Source: CAVPJC01 sp963705155
GTDB lineage: Bacteria; Chloroflexota; Anaerolineae; Anaerolineales; UBA4823
Direction of reading: 5' to 3'
Length of the DNA: 64,000 nucleotides
Assembly (NCBI GenBank): GCA_963705155.1
Contig: CAVPJC010000014.1
Span: 62,001-126,000 of the forward strand
Shown: positions 16,334-25,355 of the stretch, one piece after another
How the letters are laid out: each line of letters starts with the position of its first letter
Numbering within the stretch: the stretch's first letter is position 1
Made by a program: the position numbers and the translations under genes
Notes under the pieces: model-generated
Told to the model about the DNA's origin: nothing
Seen by the model: only the letters and a program-made list of their open reading frames with translations
Database searches by the model: none

Positions 16334-17389
16334 GGAAAACTCATCAGGCGCCAAGTGCCAGATGGGCCTAAATTCTCCGGTGACTGTCTCGATGATATCC
16401 ACTGTATTGGTGTCGGTGGGCTCGGCGTAACTGATCCGCCCGGCATTGACCAGAAATGAGGCATTGGATGCAACAGCAAAGGAACCATCGGTGACCCAGG
16501 GAAGTTCCCATAGCTCATTACCCTGCAGATCGTAGCCGGTCAGCCACTCACAAAGCGCGCCGCAGTGATCCTGAAGAATGAAAGTGGAATCCCGAGTGGG
16601 CATCACCCGGCTGATATACACCGCTTCTGAAGCCAACCAAAAATTCTGCTTGTTTAGATCAGCAATGATGACGGTGTTGGAGCCTGGAAAGCTAACAGGC
16701 AAATTCACCGAGTTGGTCAAATTGACAAAAAGTATCTGGTTGCTATCCGTAGACCAGGTGGTTTGCCCTCCAGGCTTTTTCGCAGGGATCCAGGCATTTT
16801 GAAAGGCAGCTGGCGCAGCAGGTGCTTGTGGTATCCAGGAAGCAGCAGTATATGGGGCCTGGGGAAAGCCGGGGATTATATCTGTGATGGCCATGATCTG
16901 GCTGGCCTGTGAGAACCAGATGCGATAATCTGCCAGTTGAGCGTCATCGACAGCGGGATCACTTAACGGTATTGGGTTAACATCAAAGAGCAATTTAGAG
17001 CCATCCGGCGACCAACGGGCGAAATTGACATATCGGGATATTTCAGTGAAAACGCCATTACCCGGAGCGGTTTCTACAACCAACACGCCATACTGGATGA
17101 AGGCCAGTTGCCCTAAACTGCTGAGAAAAGCCGGAGATGCGCCTGCGATGATGATTGGCAAGGAAGCTGCCGGGTCATCTGGAAGTGGCAGCGTGGAGGA
17201 AATTTGTGGTGTTTCGGTTGGGGTCGCGGTTAGGATAGAAGGCTCAACCGTTACAGCAGCAGTGACTGTGGCGGCGGCCGTTGCCAGAACAGGTGGTATG
17301 GATGTTACATCTGGCGCAGGAGCCGGTTGGCCGCATGCCGTCAGAAGCAGGGAGATGGCAAATAGGACGGAAAGATTATGTTTTAGCAT
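16307..17389 (-). CDS. WD40-like beta-propeller lipoprotein, N-terminal part
   Basis: A secreted lipoprotein. Signal peptide MLKHNLSVLFAISLLLTACG has a lipobox ending at Cys19, followed by a Pro/Ala/Thr-rich linker (about 20-60). Propeller blades follow, including ARWSPDGSKLLFD and WSTDSNQILFVN, the PD40/TolB-like signature. The open frame extends to 17581, but the signal peptide fixes the start at ATG 17389; only a weak AAGGGA lies upstream. The function could be scaffolding or ligand binding at the cell surface; no catalytic motif is visible. Confidence 0.8.
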   Translation of the reverse strand: MLKHNLSVLFAISLLLTACGQPAPAPDVTSIPPVLATAAATVTAAVTVEPSILTATPTETPQISSTLPLPDDPAASLPIIIAGASPAFLSSLGQLAFIQYGVLVVETAPGNGVFTEISRYVNFARWSPDGSKLLFDVNPIPLSDPAVDDAQLADYRIWFSQASQIMAITDIIPGFPQAPYTAASWIPQAPAAPAAFQNAWIPAKKPGGQTTWSTDSNQILFVNLTNSVNLPVSFPGSNTVIIADLNKQNFWLASEAVYISRVMPTRDSTFILQDHCGALCEWLTGYDLQGNELWELPWVTDGSFAVASNASFLVNAGRISYAEPTDTNTVDIIETVTGEFRPIWHLAPDEFSSRLISIKP

Positions 17390-17418
17390 TGAGACTAATC
17401 CCTTTCGATAGATGGAAC

Positions 17419-18288
17419 TTATCGCCAGGTGAGGATGAAAACAACTGTGAATAAGGAACTGACGACCAACTGCCGGATACCAATGGCCGTAGGTTTGAAA
17501 CCCACGGCAGGCCTGACCGCACCATAGATGCATTCCAACCATTGCATCAGGAAGGGGAGCGGTATCCAAATTGGAAGCCAATCCAGACAGGATGCGATGA
17601 GTGTCAGGCAGAGATTGAAAGTTGCATACAGCAAACTGCGTGTAGCCATTATCAAGCGAATTTTAAGCGGTGGGACCGATTGCAGCTCACGCTGTTCGAG
17701 GCGCAGGTAAGCATAGACAATCGAAGCTGCAGACTGAAGCCAGCACAGAGCAAATAGCCACCATCCTGCTGGGTCTGAATGACCGGCGCCGGTCCAGTAT
17801 GCAGCGGGAGCAGCCAGGGCCAGGACACCGCTGCCCACAATTTCAACACCCACCTGGCGGCGTTCAGCGCGGCGGCTCACCAGCCATAAGTGCCAGATGA
17901 ATACTGGCACGCCGGGCAAAGCCAGAATCAGGAGGTAAGAGAATCCCTGTAGTACCAATCCCACCAGGGCTGCCAGCATCCAAAGACCATATAAAACTAT
18001 CCAGAAACGTGCTGCAGGCAGATCTTTTTTTGATCTTCGGCCGGTGTAAGCTTTGACAACGATCGTCACGGGTTGGCGAATAAGAAAGGCAGCCATTGCG
18101 GCAAACACCAGATAGGCAGATGCCAGGTTCAGACGACCACCAGCGAACAAACCGATCAGAAGCGGGGACAGAATAAACACCCAGGCACCGTGTTCACCAG
18201 GGAGTGCGATATGTTTTTTTAGATACGTTTGTTTATTTTCTGCAATCACCAACTGAATTATAGTCCATTCGAGATGATATTTTTCCAT
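17419..18288 (-). CDS. YwiC-like polytopic membrane protein
   Basis: An integral membrane protein with about eight hydrophobic helices. The diagnostic N-terminal motif KKHIALPGEHGAWVF is followed by SPLLIGLFAGG, IRQPVTI and TGRRSKKDLPAARFW, matching the YwiC family. These resemble UbiA-like prenyltransferases in topology, but their biochemical role is not settled. The annotated start, ATG 18288, has no Shine-Dalgarno sequence, and GTG/TTG codons about 12-13 residues further in are alternatives. It is divergent from the membrane phosphodiesterase and downstream of no obvious partner. Confidence 0.8.
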   Translation of the reverse strand: MEKYHLEWTIIQLVIAENKQTYLKKHIALPGEHGAWVFILSPLLIGLFAGGRLNLASAYLVFAAMAAFLIRQPVTIVVKAYTGRRSKKDLPAARFWIVLYGLWMLAALVGLVLQGFSYLLILALPGVPVFIWHLWLVSRRAERRQVGVEIVGSGVLALAAPAAYWTGAGHSDPAGWWLFALCWLQSAASIVYAYLRLEQRELQSVPPLKIRLIMATRSLLYATFNLCLTLIASCLDWLPIWIPLPFLMQWLECIYGAVRPAVGFKPTAIGIRQLVVSSLFTVVFILTWR

Positions 18289-18483
18289 GGGAGGTTTGAA
18301 TTTGTGAAGACAAATTTATCAGGAAATCAGAATACAGCCCGGTTGTATGGAATATAATGCATTGGTTAGAGAGGTGATCGTCATAACGCACAACCAGCCG
18401 CCCATCGACGATATTGAAGTGTCCAGTCTGTTGACATGTTCAAAATCCGCTCATCGCCCCGGCGGTTAACCAAGGACAGCAGA

Positions 18484-20146
18484 GTGAAATTCAACCCTCG
18501 GTAAGATTCGCATCGGTTTATTAATCGTCCTGTGTCTGGTTCTGGCAGTGACGACAGTATTGTGGGCCAGCGGGTTTATGTCTTCTATGTATGCTTTCCG
18601 TTCTGTTTTAAAGGACCATCCGCCGTCTCCTGGACCGTCGCTTGGAGGGCGGCTGTCGAGGCGTGTCGTGATCGTTCTGGTCGATGCTCTCCGGCTGGAC
18701 ACCTCTCTGAACAATGATGTCATGCCAAATTTGAATGAGCTTCGCCGTCAGGGAGCCACGGCGCACATGCACAGCCGCCCGCCGTCGTACTCGCAGCCAG
18801 GTTACACAGTGATCCTGACCGGGGCCTGGCCCGATATCAACGATGGTCCACCCATCAATCTACCCTACGATGAGATACCCACTTTTACTCAGGATGATAT
18901 ATTCTCTGCAGCAAAGCGGGCGGGTATTGGTACGGCTGTTTCGGGTTATTACTGGTTTGAAAAGCTGATCCCCCAAATGGTGATCGATCAATCGTTTTAT
19001 ACTCCTGGAGAAGACCGGGTGGCAGACCGGCAGGTGGTGGATGCGGCAATAATGTATTTGAAGGAAGGCAAAGCCGGCCTGATCCTGGTGCACATCGACC
19101 AGGTGGATTATGCCGGCCACCACGAGGGTGGACCCGGGGATGTCCGATGGGACCTGGCGGCCAAACGCGTGGATGACTTGATCGGTGAAATAACTGGAAG
19201 TATGGATTTATCTCAAGACACATTGTTGGTTATCAGCGATCACGGACAGATCGACGGTGGAGGCCATGGGGGGCATGAGGCAATCACATTGCTGGAACCA
19301 TTTGTGTTGGTTGGGGCGGGAGTTACCCCCGGTGATTACCGGGACCTTGATATGGTGGATGTAGCGCCAACAATTGCTGTGCTCCTGGGCACCAATCTGC
19401 CGGCATCCAACCAGGGCGTGCCCCAGGTGCAAATGTTAAAACTTGAAAAAAGGCAGATGAGCGCTGTAAAATTGGCACTTCAGAATCAACAGAGCGCTTT
19501 GCTGGAAGCTTTCCAGAACGGACTCGGCGTGCGTGAAGATTTACCCGGCGATATGTCCGGCAATCCCATCGCGGCCATGCAGGCGCTGCGGCAAGACCGG
19601 TTGGCCGGTGAGAGAGAGAGGCGTTTGCAGCCGGTGTTATTATTGGTGTTGCTTCCAGCTCTCTACCTAAATTTTCACCGGGGCAGGGCGCTTGGCTGGC
19701 TGTTCCTGGGGGCGGGGATCATCACTGGAGTTTTCCACCTGTATTATGCGGTCATAGAACAGAAGACGTACAGTCTAAGCTCGGTGACCGGTGTGGAAGA
19801 CCTGTTTGGGACGGTTGCAGGCGGCATCATCTTGGGATTCTTGGTGAGCTGGCCAATTATTGCTGCCGGGTTAGAAATTTTCCGTTTATCTCCCGGTGCA
19901 GCCTTTGAAAAGATAATCCATCTGACTTTGCTGGCTGTGGGTATCTCTGCTTTATCGGTAATTGCCAGTTATTACTTGAATGGTTTCGTGGTCTCCTGGA
20001 CCCTTCCGGAGTTTGGCAGTGCAACCTTGAGTTTTCTTGCTTTGCTGCAGATCGCGATAATGGCAATTTTTGGTCTCTTACTGGCTGTAATAACATCGAT
20101 AATTGTCTGGACATACGGCAGGATTATGGTCCATCGGGAAAGGTAG
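18484..20146 (+). CDS. Alkaline-phosphatase-superfamily phosphodiesterase with membrane domains
   Basis: A metal-dependent hydrolase or phosphotransferase on the outer face of the membrane. An N-terminal anchor helix (RIGLLIVLCLVLAV) precedes the catalytic domain. That domain has metal and nucleophile motif IVLVDALRLDTS near residue 65, HIDQVDYAGHH, and SDHGQIDGGGHGGHE, as in type I phosphodiesterase/phosphatase enzymes including GPI phosphoethanolamine transferases. The C-terminal 170 residues hold about five hydrophobic helices. The frame of the main ORF has no good start; GTG 18484 after AAGGA begins VKFNPR and joins through one extra base near 18500-18502. It is followed 5 bases later by a GNAT gene. 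The substrate, possibly a lipid or glycan phosphodiester, is unknown. Confidence 0.82.
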
Positions 20147-20150
20147 AAAA

Positions 20151-20696
20151 ATGGCCTCCAAATACCGGTTTGCAATTCGGCGCGTGCGTGATGATGATCT
20201 TCAGGGAATACTGGATGCAGCTCTGGAATCAGCGGACGAGGTGTATCCGTGGATGCCCTGGTGTCATCCGGAGCTTTCCCTCCAGGAGGTCACCAGCTGG
20301 TACAACTCTCTTCAAACAAGATGGGAGCAGGATGAAGGGTACAACTTTGTCATTATTGAGAGGCTCAGCAACCTGGTTGTTGGTGGAATCGGGTTGAACT
20401 ATATCAACCGTAACTACCGGATGGCTAATATGGTTTACTGGGTCCGGACAGGGTTTATAGGCTATGGCGCGGCGAGCAACGCCATCCAACAATTGGCTGC
20501 CTATGCTTTCAGCCTTTTGGAATTGCAGCGGTTGGAAATTGTCACCCCCGTAGGAAACGTTCCCAGCCAGAAAGCAGCCCTGAACGCCGGCGCAAAACTG
20601 GAAGGCCAGCTTCGGAAGCGTATCTGGCTGCATGGAAAACCACACGATGCGTATATGTATTCCTTGATCGAAGAAGACCTCAGTGGCCCGGGTTAA
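20151..20696 (+). CDS. GNAT-family N-acetyltransferase (RimJ/RimL-like)
   Basis: A 181-residue acetyl-CoA-dependent acyltransferase. The fold signature runs from RRVRDDDLQGIL through NFVIIERLSNLVVGGIGLN (strand 4) to WVRTGFIGYGAASNAIQQL, where the acetyl-CoA-binding V/Q-x-x-G-x-G/A turn is GYGAA. It ends with LQRLEIVTPVGNVPSQKAALNAGAKLEG and the late HDAYMYSLIEED. This is the pattern of ribosomal-protein Ser/Ala N-acetyltransferases and related small-molecule enzymes. The start is ATG 20151 with GGAAAGG upstream, four bases after the phosphodiesterase stop. It is convergent with the MttB gene at 20704. Confidence 0.88.
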   Translation: MASKYRFAIRRVRDDDLQGILDAALESADEVYPWMPWCHPELSLQEVTSWYNSLQTRWEQDEGYNFVIIERLSNLVVGGIGLNYINRNYRMANMVYWVRTGFIGYGAASNAIQQLAAYAFSLLELQRLEIVTPVGNVPSQKAALNAGAKLEGQLRKRIWLHGKPHDAYMYSLIEEDLSGPG

Positions 20697-20703
20697 GTCG
20701 ATC

Positions 20704-22182
20704 TCAGGGGATGCCAGTTGCAAAAGTCCGGGCTTCCCGCTCTTCAGCTTCCAGCACGATCGTCTGGATTTTCTCACGTGCAGCTGCATCCAGGGGTAGA
20801 GACTTGTGCGAAGCGAGAATTTTGATCAATTTTTCCTGAGCACGCAAAGCGGTATCTTTGCTGCCCTTCTTTTCCCAGTTAACATAAGAACTTCGATCCA
20901 TCAAACCGGGCACCCAGACTTCACTCCGGCAAAGAGCCACCGATGAGGGTTCAGTCAAGAATGAACCGCCGGGGCCGATTTTTTCTAACAGATCAAACAT
21001 GATGGTTTCTGCATTGACTGGTATACCGCGCATGATGCGCCGTACCATGGCAATGATCTCGTCGATCAGTACCAGGTAAGTGAGCGAGCCAATATCGGCG
21101 CAATCGAGAAAACCCAGATCGTGAACCAGGGAAGCGCCGCTGAGGGCGGATGTGTAAATTTGCAGAGCAGCTTCTGCGCCGGCCTGGGCGTCCACAACCT
21201 TACTTTCGGAGGCGCCTGCTGTGCCCATGAAGGGCAGGTTCAGATAATGCGCCAGCTCGGCGCTGGCAGCAACATGCAGGTTCATTTCGGGCGAGCCGTA
21301 AGCAGGCCGGGCAGTTCGCAAATCCATGGGGGAGGGCAAGCCGCCGACAGCAATAGGGGCGCCGGGGCGTTTGAGCTGGAGGATTGCAACCCCGCTTAGA
21401 ACGGTTGCCAGGTACAGGACAAGGGCGCTCGCACCTGTGAAGGGTGATTCCATGCCGACAGTTGGCCCACCGAGATAGGCAACTGGAATTGAGTGATCCA
21501 CAGCCCATAATAAATTATCCATATTTTCTTTCGGATGGCGCAAAGGCGATTCATAGGTGGCAAAAAAACCAAAAAAAGGCTTGCGTTCAAAAGCCTCTGT
21601 GCTGCCCGCCACTGCGATAGCCATCCGGTAAATATCTTCCAAGGTCTGGGGGTTATTGGCCCAGGCCAGTATAGGTTTGCCGGTATTTTCCAGACTCTCG
21701 GCAAATTCGTATACGGGGGAAAGAACCGGGGTTACGTCATCGAACAGGCTGAGCCCCATAATAAAGTCGATGTTCTCCAGGGCGTCACACACTTTGGCTG
21801 TCAGACCGGCATCCCCCCGGCGTGCTTTACGGCGCTCTCCTGTATATGGATCGGTGAAATAAGTGCATGTGGGACCAGGTCCGAAATGGACATTGAATGG
21901 AGAAACTCGAATTTGGCGGCGGTCATCTCGCCCGCATATTGTGAAAGCGCGCGGTGCAGTTTTTATGGCGCGTTGAATGACGTCCTTTGGTATGTGCGCT
22001 AGGCTGCCGTTCACTTTTACGCCCGCTCCAGCCAGAAGCTCCAGGGCTTCCGGTGAATGGACCAAGACACCTACCCGCTCCATGCAATCCAAAGCAGCTT
22101 GATACAATTCATGGCATTGTTGTTCGCTTAGAACACGAAAATGGGGGATTTGTTGCTGAGGCGAATTGGCAATTTTCATCAT
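20704..22182 (-). CDS. MttB-family (non-pyrrolysine) corrinoid-dependent methyltransferase 1
   Basis: A 492-residue member of the trimethylamine methyltransferase superfamily. These enzymes move a methyl group from a quaternary or tertiary amine to a corrinoid protein. Recognisable segments are FRVLSEQQCHELYQAALDCMERVGVLVHSPEAL, HFGPGPTCTYFTDPYTGERR, ALENIDFIMGLSL, the glycine-rich barrel strands GAPIAVGG and FMGTAGASESKVVDAQAG, and SLVHDLGFLDCADIGSL. There is no in-frame TAG, so it is a non-pyrrolysine type, like glycine betaine, proline betaine or carnitine methyltransferases. It is the most distal gene of the minus-strand gene series and follows the racemase by 15 bases. The substrate cannot be named from sequence. 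Confidence 0.88.
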   Translation of the reverse strand: MMKIANSPQQQIPHFRVLSEQQCHELYQAALDCMERVGVLVHSPEALELLAGAGVKVNGSLAHIPKDVIQRAIKTAPRAFTICGRDDRRQIRVSPFNVHFGPGPTCTYFTDPYTGERRKARRGDAGLTAKVCDALENIDFIMGLSLFDDVTPVLSPVYEFAESLENTGKPILAWANNPQTLEDIYRMAIAVAGSTEAFERKPFFGFFATYESPLRHPKENMDNLLWAVDHSIPVAYLGGPTVGMESPFTGASALVLYLATVLSGVAILQLKRPGAPIAVGGLPSPMDLRTARPAYGSPEMNLHVAASAELAHYLNLPFMGTAGASESKVVDAQAGAEAALQIYTSALSGASLVHDLGFLDCADIGSLTYLVLIDEIIAMVRRIMRGIPVNAETIMFDLLEKIGPGGSFLTEPSSVALCRSEVWVPGLMDRSSYVNWEKKGSKDTALRAQEKLIKILASHKSLPLDAAAREKIQTIVLEAEEREARTFATGIP

Positions 22183-22197
22183 GATCTTATTTGTTGC

Positions 22198-22986
22198 CTA
22201 TACATGCCCGTAGTAATCGCGGTGGACAGCGGTTGAGTAAGCGTAATCAAGCAGGGTGCCCCAGCTAAATATGGGGATACCAATTTCACGCTGCAGAGCA
22301 CGGGCGAAAGGTGGAAAACCGGTGCATTCCAACAGCATCGCGCCCATATTTGTGTGTTGCTGGTAAAACGCCACTGCCACACTCAAAAACTCAGCCTGAG
22401 CTTTATCATAATAAGCCGATGGCGGAGAGGTGCGCAAGCCCTGCGTCCACAGGTGGTCAAACTCCTGGCATTGGAGACCCTCCATAGCGCCGCCGATCAC
22501 ATAGTTGCTGCCAATTTGAATTCCCGCCGAGGATAGGTGCCGGTCGGTCAGATACCTGGAATTTGCCACGAGTATACCGACCACCTGGCTCGGAGCGATG
22601 ATCTGCTGGGCAAGCGGGACCTGCAGAAGGCTGGACATATATACCGGCAGGTTAATTGCTGCGGCAACTTCTTTTTGAAAGTATGAAAAATAGCCGCACT
22701 CAGCGGCTATTGCCCGGCAGCCCAGATCCTGCAGGTTTCGGGCCGCAGCCAGGATAGGCTCCAGGCAGCCGGTTTTATCCTCTTCGACAACCAGCGTATG
22801 GATATCTACTCCGCGGACGATTTCGTATTGGATCGGGAAGGGGTAGGCGCTGGCGTTGCGCACGTCGCCGGGAAAACCTGGATAGACATCGTCCAGAAGA
22901 AGAATCCCCAAACCCAATCCATAGGCACGCTGGGTTTTACGAGCAGCGATGCGTTGAATGCCCGGGTCGTGTGATTGGTTGAACAA
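22198..22986 (-). CDS. Asp/Glu/hydantoin racemase-like protein
   Basis: A 262-residue cofactor-independent racemase or isomerase-type protein with two catalytic-type cysteines in mirrored contexts: IAAECGYFSYF in the first half and LLECTGFPPFA in the second. This is the layout of the Asp/Glu/hydantoin racemase superfamily, which also includes maleate isomerase and arylmalonate decarboxylase. The N-terminal GLGILLLDDVYPGFPGDVRN and VVGILVANSRYL are typical strand-turn segments. It lies 12 bases after the PLP dehydratase and 15 bases before MttB 1. Inference: it epimerises or isomerises an amino-acid intermediate of this pathway. The start ATG 22986 has no strong ribosome site and may rely on coupling. 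Confidence 0.75.
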   Translation of the reverse strand: MFNQSHDPGIQRIAARKTQRAYGLGLGILLLDDVYPGFPGDVRNASAYPFPIQYEIVRGVDIHTLVVEEDKTGCLEPILAAARNLQDLGCRAIAAECGYFSYFQKEVAAAINLPVYMSSLLQVPLAQQIIAPSQVVGILVANSRYLTDRHLSSAGIQIGSNYVIGGAMEGLQCQEFDHLWTQGLRTSPPSAYYDKAQAEFLSVAVAFYQQHTNMGAMLLECTGFPPFARALQREIGIPIFSWGTLLDYAYSTAVHRDYYGHV

Positions 22987-22998
22987 CTGTCCTCCGTG

Positions 22999-23967
22999 CT
23001 ACGGTTTTTCACCGGCAAGTATTTTAGCAAAAAGACTGGCGTCAATGTTCCCGCCTGATACGATGCAGGCGGTCTTGCCCGTGCCCGTATCCATCGATAG
23101 CGCGGCAGCCAATGCCACCGCTCCAGCTGGTTCTGCAACGATATGGTTAGATACCGCCAGCAATTGAATGCAGCAAGCGACCTGCTCGAGGCTGACAACC
23201 TTCGATCCAGCCAGCAAACGGCTGGCTAACGACCACATCTGTGGAAAAACAAACGGAGCGCCCATTCCTGAGACAAAGCTTGGGGTGAAGTGGATTTCCA
23301 CCGGTTTTCCAGCGGCGAACGAAGCAGCCAACGGAGCGCCGGTAGCAACTTCGCAGGCGAATACGCGCACTTCAGGCTTGAGAATGTTGAAGGCGGAGGC
23401 GATGCCACAGCTCAACCCACCGCCCCCATAGGGTACCAGAACGGTCTCGACATCGGGAAGATCTTCCATGATTTCAAGCGCAATGGTCGCGTTGCCTGCC
23501 ATAACATGGGTATCTGCAAAGGGGTGGATCAAAACCCCTGCCATTCCGTCCAATCTTTGCATTCTTTGAACTTGTTGGTACTGCTGAAAAGGAAGGGGGA
23601 TAATCGCCGCGCCCAGGTGGACGATGGCATCTATCTTGGTCTGTGGAGCATCCTCGGGAACAATGACGGTACAAGAGAGACCTAATGTGTGGGCAAAACG
23701 TGCCAGGCCCTGAGCCATATTGCCTGCGCTGGCGGTCCACACCCCCCTTGCGAGAACTTCTGGAGGCGTTTGCAGGATTGCAGACGCTGCGCCGCGAATT
23801 TTGAAGGAACCGGTAGGTTGAAGGTTTTCAAGTTTAAGATATATCTGCCTGAAGCCGCCCTCGCCCTGGTAGTGTACCAGGGGTGTACGCAGCACGTGCG
23901 GGGAGATGCACCGGCGTGTTTCGTGGATCAGTTCCAACGAGGGGGGCAGCAGGGCTTTCATTGTCAT
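22999..23967 (-). CDS. PLP fold-type II dehydratase (threonine/serine dehydratase-like)
   Basis: A 322-residue beta-elimination enzyme. PLP lysine Lys56 lies in LQPTGSFKIRGA, asparagine in the SAGNMAQG loop, the phosphate-binding glycine loop in VPYGGGGLSCG, and SGGNIDASLF at the C-terminus. These features fit serine/threonine dehydratases, hydroxy-amino-acid dehydratases and serine racemase-like proteins; the length excludes a C-terminal ACT domain. The start ATG 23967 overlaps the preceding gene's TGA (TGATG), so it is translationally coupled. This coupling also supports the extended version of the upstream gene. In context it may deaminate the amino-acid product of demethylation, which is inference. 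Confidence 0.85.
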   Translation of the reverse strand: MTMKALLPPSLELIHETRRCISPHVLRTPLVHYQGEGGFRQIYLKLENLQPTGSFKIRGAASAILQTPPEVLARGVWTASAGNMAQGLARFAHTLGLSCTVIVPEDAPQTKIDAIVHLGAAIIPLPFQQYQQVQRMQRLDGMAGVLIHPFADTHVMAGNATIALEIMEDLPDVETVLVPYGGGGLSCGIASAFNILKPEVRVFACEVATGAPLAASFAAGKPVEIHFTPSFVSGMGAPFVFPQMWSLASRLLAGSKVVSLEQVACCIQLLAVSNHIVAEPAGAVALAAALSMDTGTGKTACIVSGGNIDASLFAKILAGEKP

Positions 23968-25237
23968 CAGGAGGTATGGTGGAGATTTCGAGCAGCAACA
24001 AACGCCAAGCCTCGTTCGGTGAGGGCGCGGGCGGTGCGATTGAGCGCATCAAACTTATCCTGGAAGTTCAATGAGATTTGCTCCCAATCGCCGCTTGCTA
24101 TAATCTCCGTTTTAAACGATAATAATCTTGAATTTCGGATGGACGCTGGCGGGATTGTTCGACAGCAGGATCGCCGCCTTCGTGCTTGGCTGACAGGTTG
24201 GGCACCCCTTGTGCAAGGGTCACCAGTTCATCCCGGCGCAAATATGGCTGGATTATGATGCCTTTCCATGTTTCGGTGATGTGATGCTCAAAGCGCACGA
24301 ATTCTTCGAAACCAAATTCTTTCCGGAATTGGGCGCTGATCTCAATGGTTTCGTTGGTCACAGAGTTGCTCCAATTGAAACCAACCAGCGGTGTAGCGCC
24401 ATCATCACGTGCGAATAACCGTGCGGTGACGAGTGTCCACAACGCAGAATAGGGATTATCGTTGCCAAGAGTGACAGAGATCTTGAACTCGATATCAACC
24501 CCCAACCTGTGAAGCAGATAACCCATCAGGATTGTCCCGGAATTGACGTTCAGGATCTGGCGGACACCGTATTGCGTGTAGTAATACAGAAATTCGTCCA
24601 GCCAGCGCAGCGGATAGTCATTGGGCTGCCCGACACCGCCGTAGTAACCAATTATTGTGTCCGGCCCACCCAGATGAATGTTGGCGCCATCTGAACCGCG
24701 GGTGTCGAGCTGTTCCACATAACTGGCGCCGATGATTTGCATTGCGGCGGCAAAAGCCGGCAGGTCGCCATCGGCTTCCTGTTCTTGCATATTGCGAACA
24801 CGGATGTACCTGCCCGGCATCAGCTCCTGATTCTCCACTGCCCGGCGAGCGATGTCCATAAACCAAGAAAAATACTGGCAGGCGCTGATTTCGAGTGTGA
24901 CCGGTGTGGATTTGTTGAAGTGCATCCGCGCGGCAGACGGACCGAGAACTTTTTTTCGGTAATCCGGTATGCCAATAAAAGCACCTGAATCCCGCATTGC
25001 TGTCAGCCATTGCAGATCTTTCAGGTTCTCCGGATGCGTTTCACTCACGCGCTGGAGGAGAACTGGCAGCCGGCTTGCCTCCCGGGCCTTGGCATTGATC
25101 TCTTCAGGCGTGCCATATTTTTCAACCACATCCAAAAAACTACGCATGACACGCAAATTCGGAGTGAAGAGTACGCGGTTAATCTCCTCGATGCGCTCCG
25201 ATGGGATCCATAATCGCTGTAAGAGAGCCTCCGTCAC
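23967..25237 (-). CDS. Conserved protein of unknown function in the MttB island
   Basis: I do not recognise this gene. The main open frame (24098-25237) encodes 379 residues: a helical N-terminus (VLFTPNLRVMRSFLDVVEKYGTPEEI), SACQYFSWFMDIARRAVENQELMPG, ASYVEQLDTRGSDGANIHLGGPDTI, YYGGVGQPNDYPLRWLDEFLYYY and NETIEISAQFRKEFGFEEF. The alternation of helices and Gly/Asp-ended strands suggests a TIM-barrel-like enzyme, without certainty. A one-base deletion in a T-run at 24110-24113 hides the true C-terminus, which continues TEIIASGDWEQISLNFQDKFDALNR and ends at a TGA overlapping the dehydratase start. The start is GTG 25237 with AGGAG nine bases upstream. It sits between the PLP dehydratase and the Cys/Met-type PLP lyase, so an amino-acid role is likely. 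Confidence 0.7.
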
Positions 25238-25355
25238 GGTTTTATTCTCCTGGTTCGAGAGCTATGCACGGCTAACGGTTAATATCCTACGAAGATCTGA
25301 ATGGACTTCCCGCATACTTGAGATGACTGCATGGTGTGTCGCATAGTTGAAAGGA

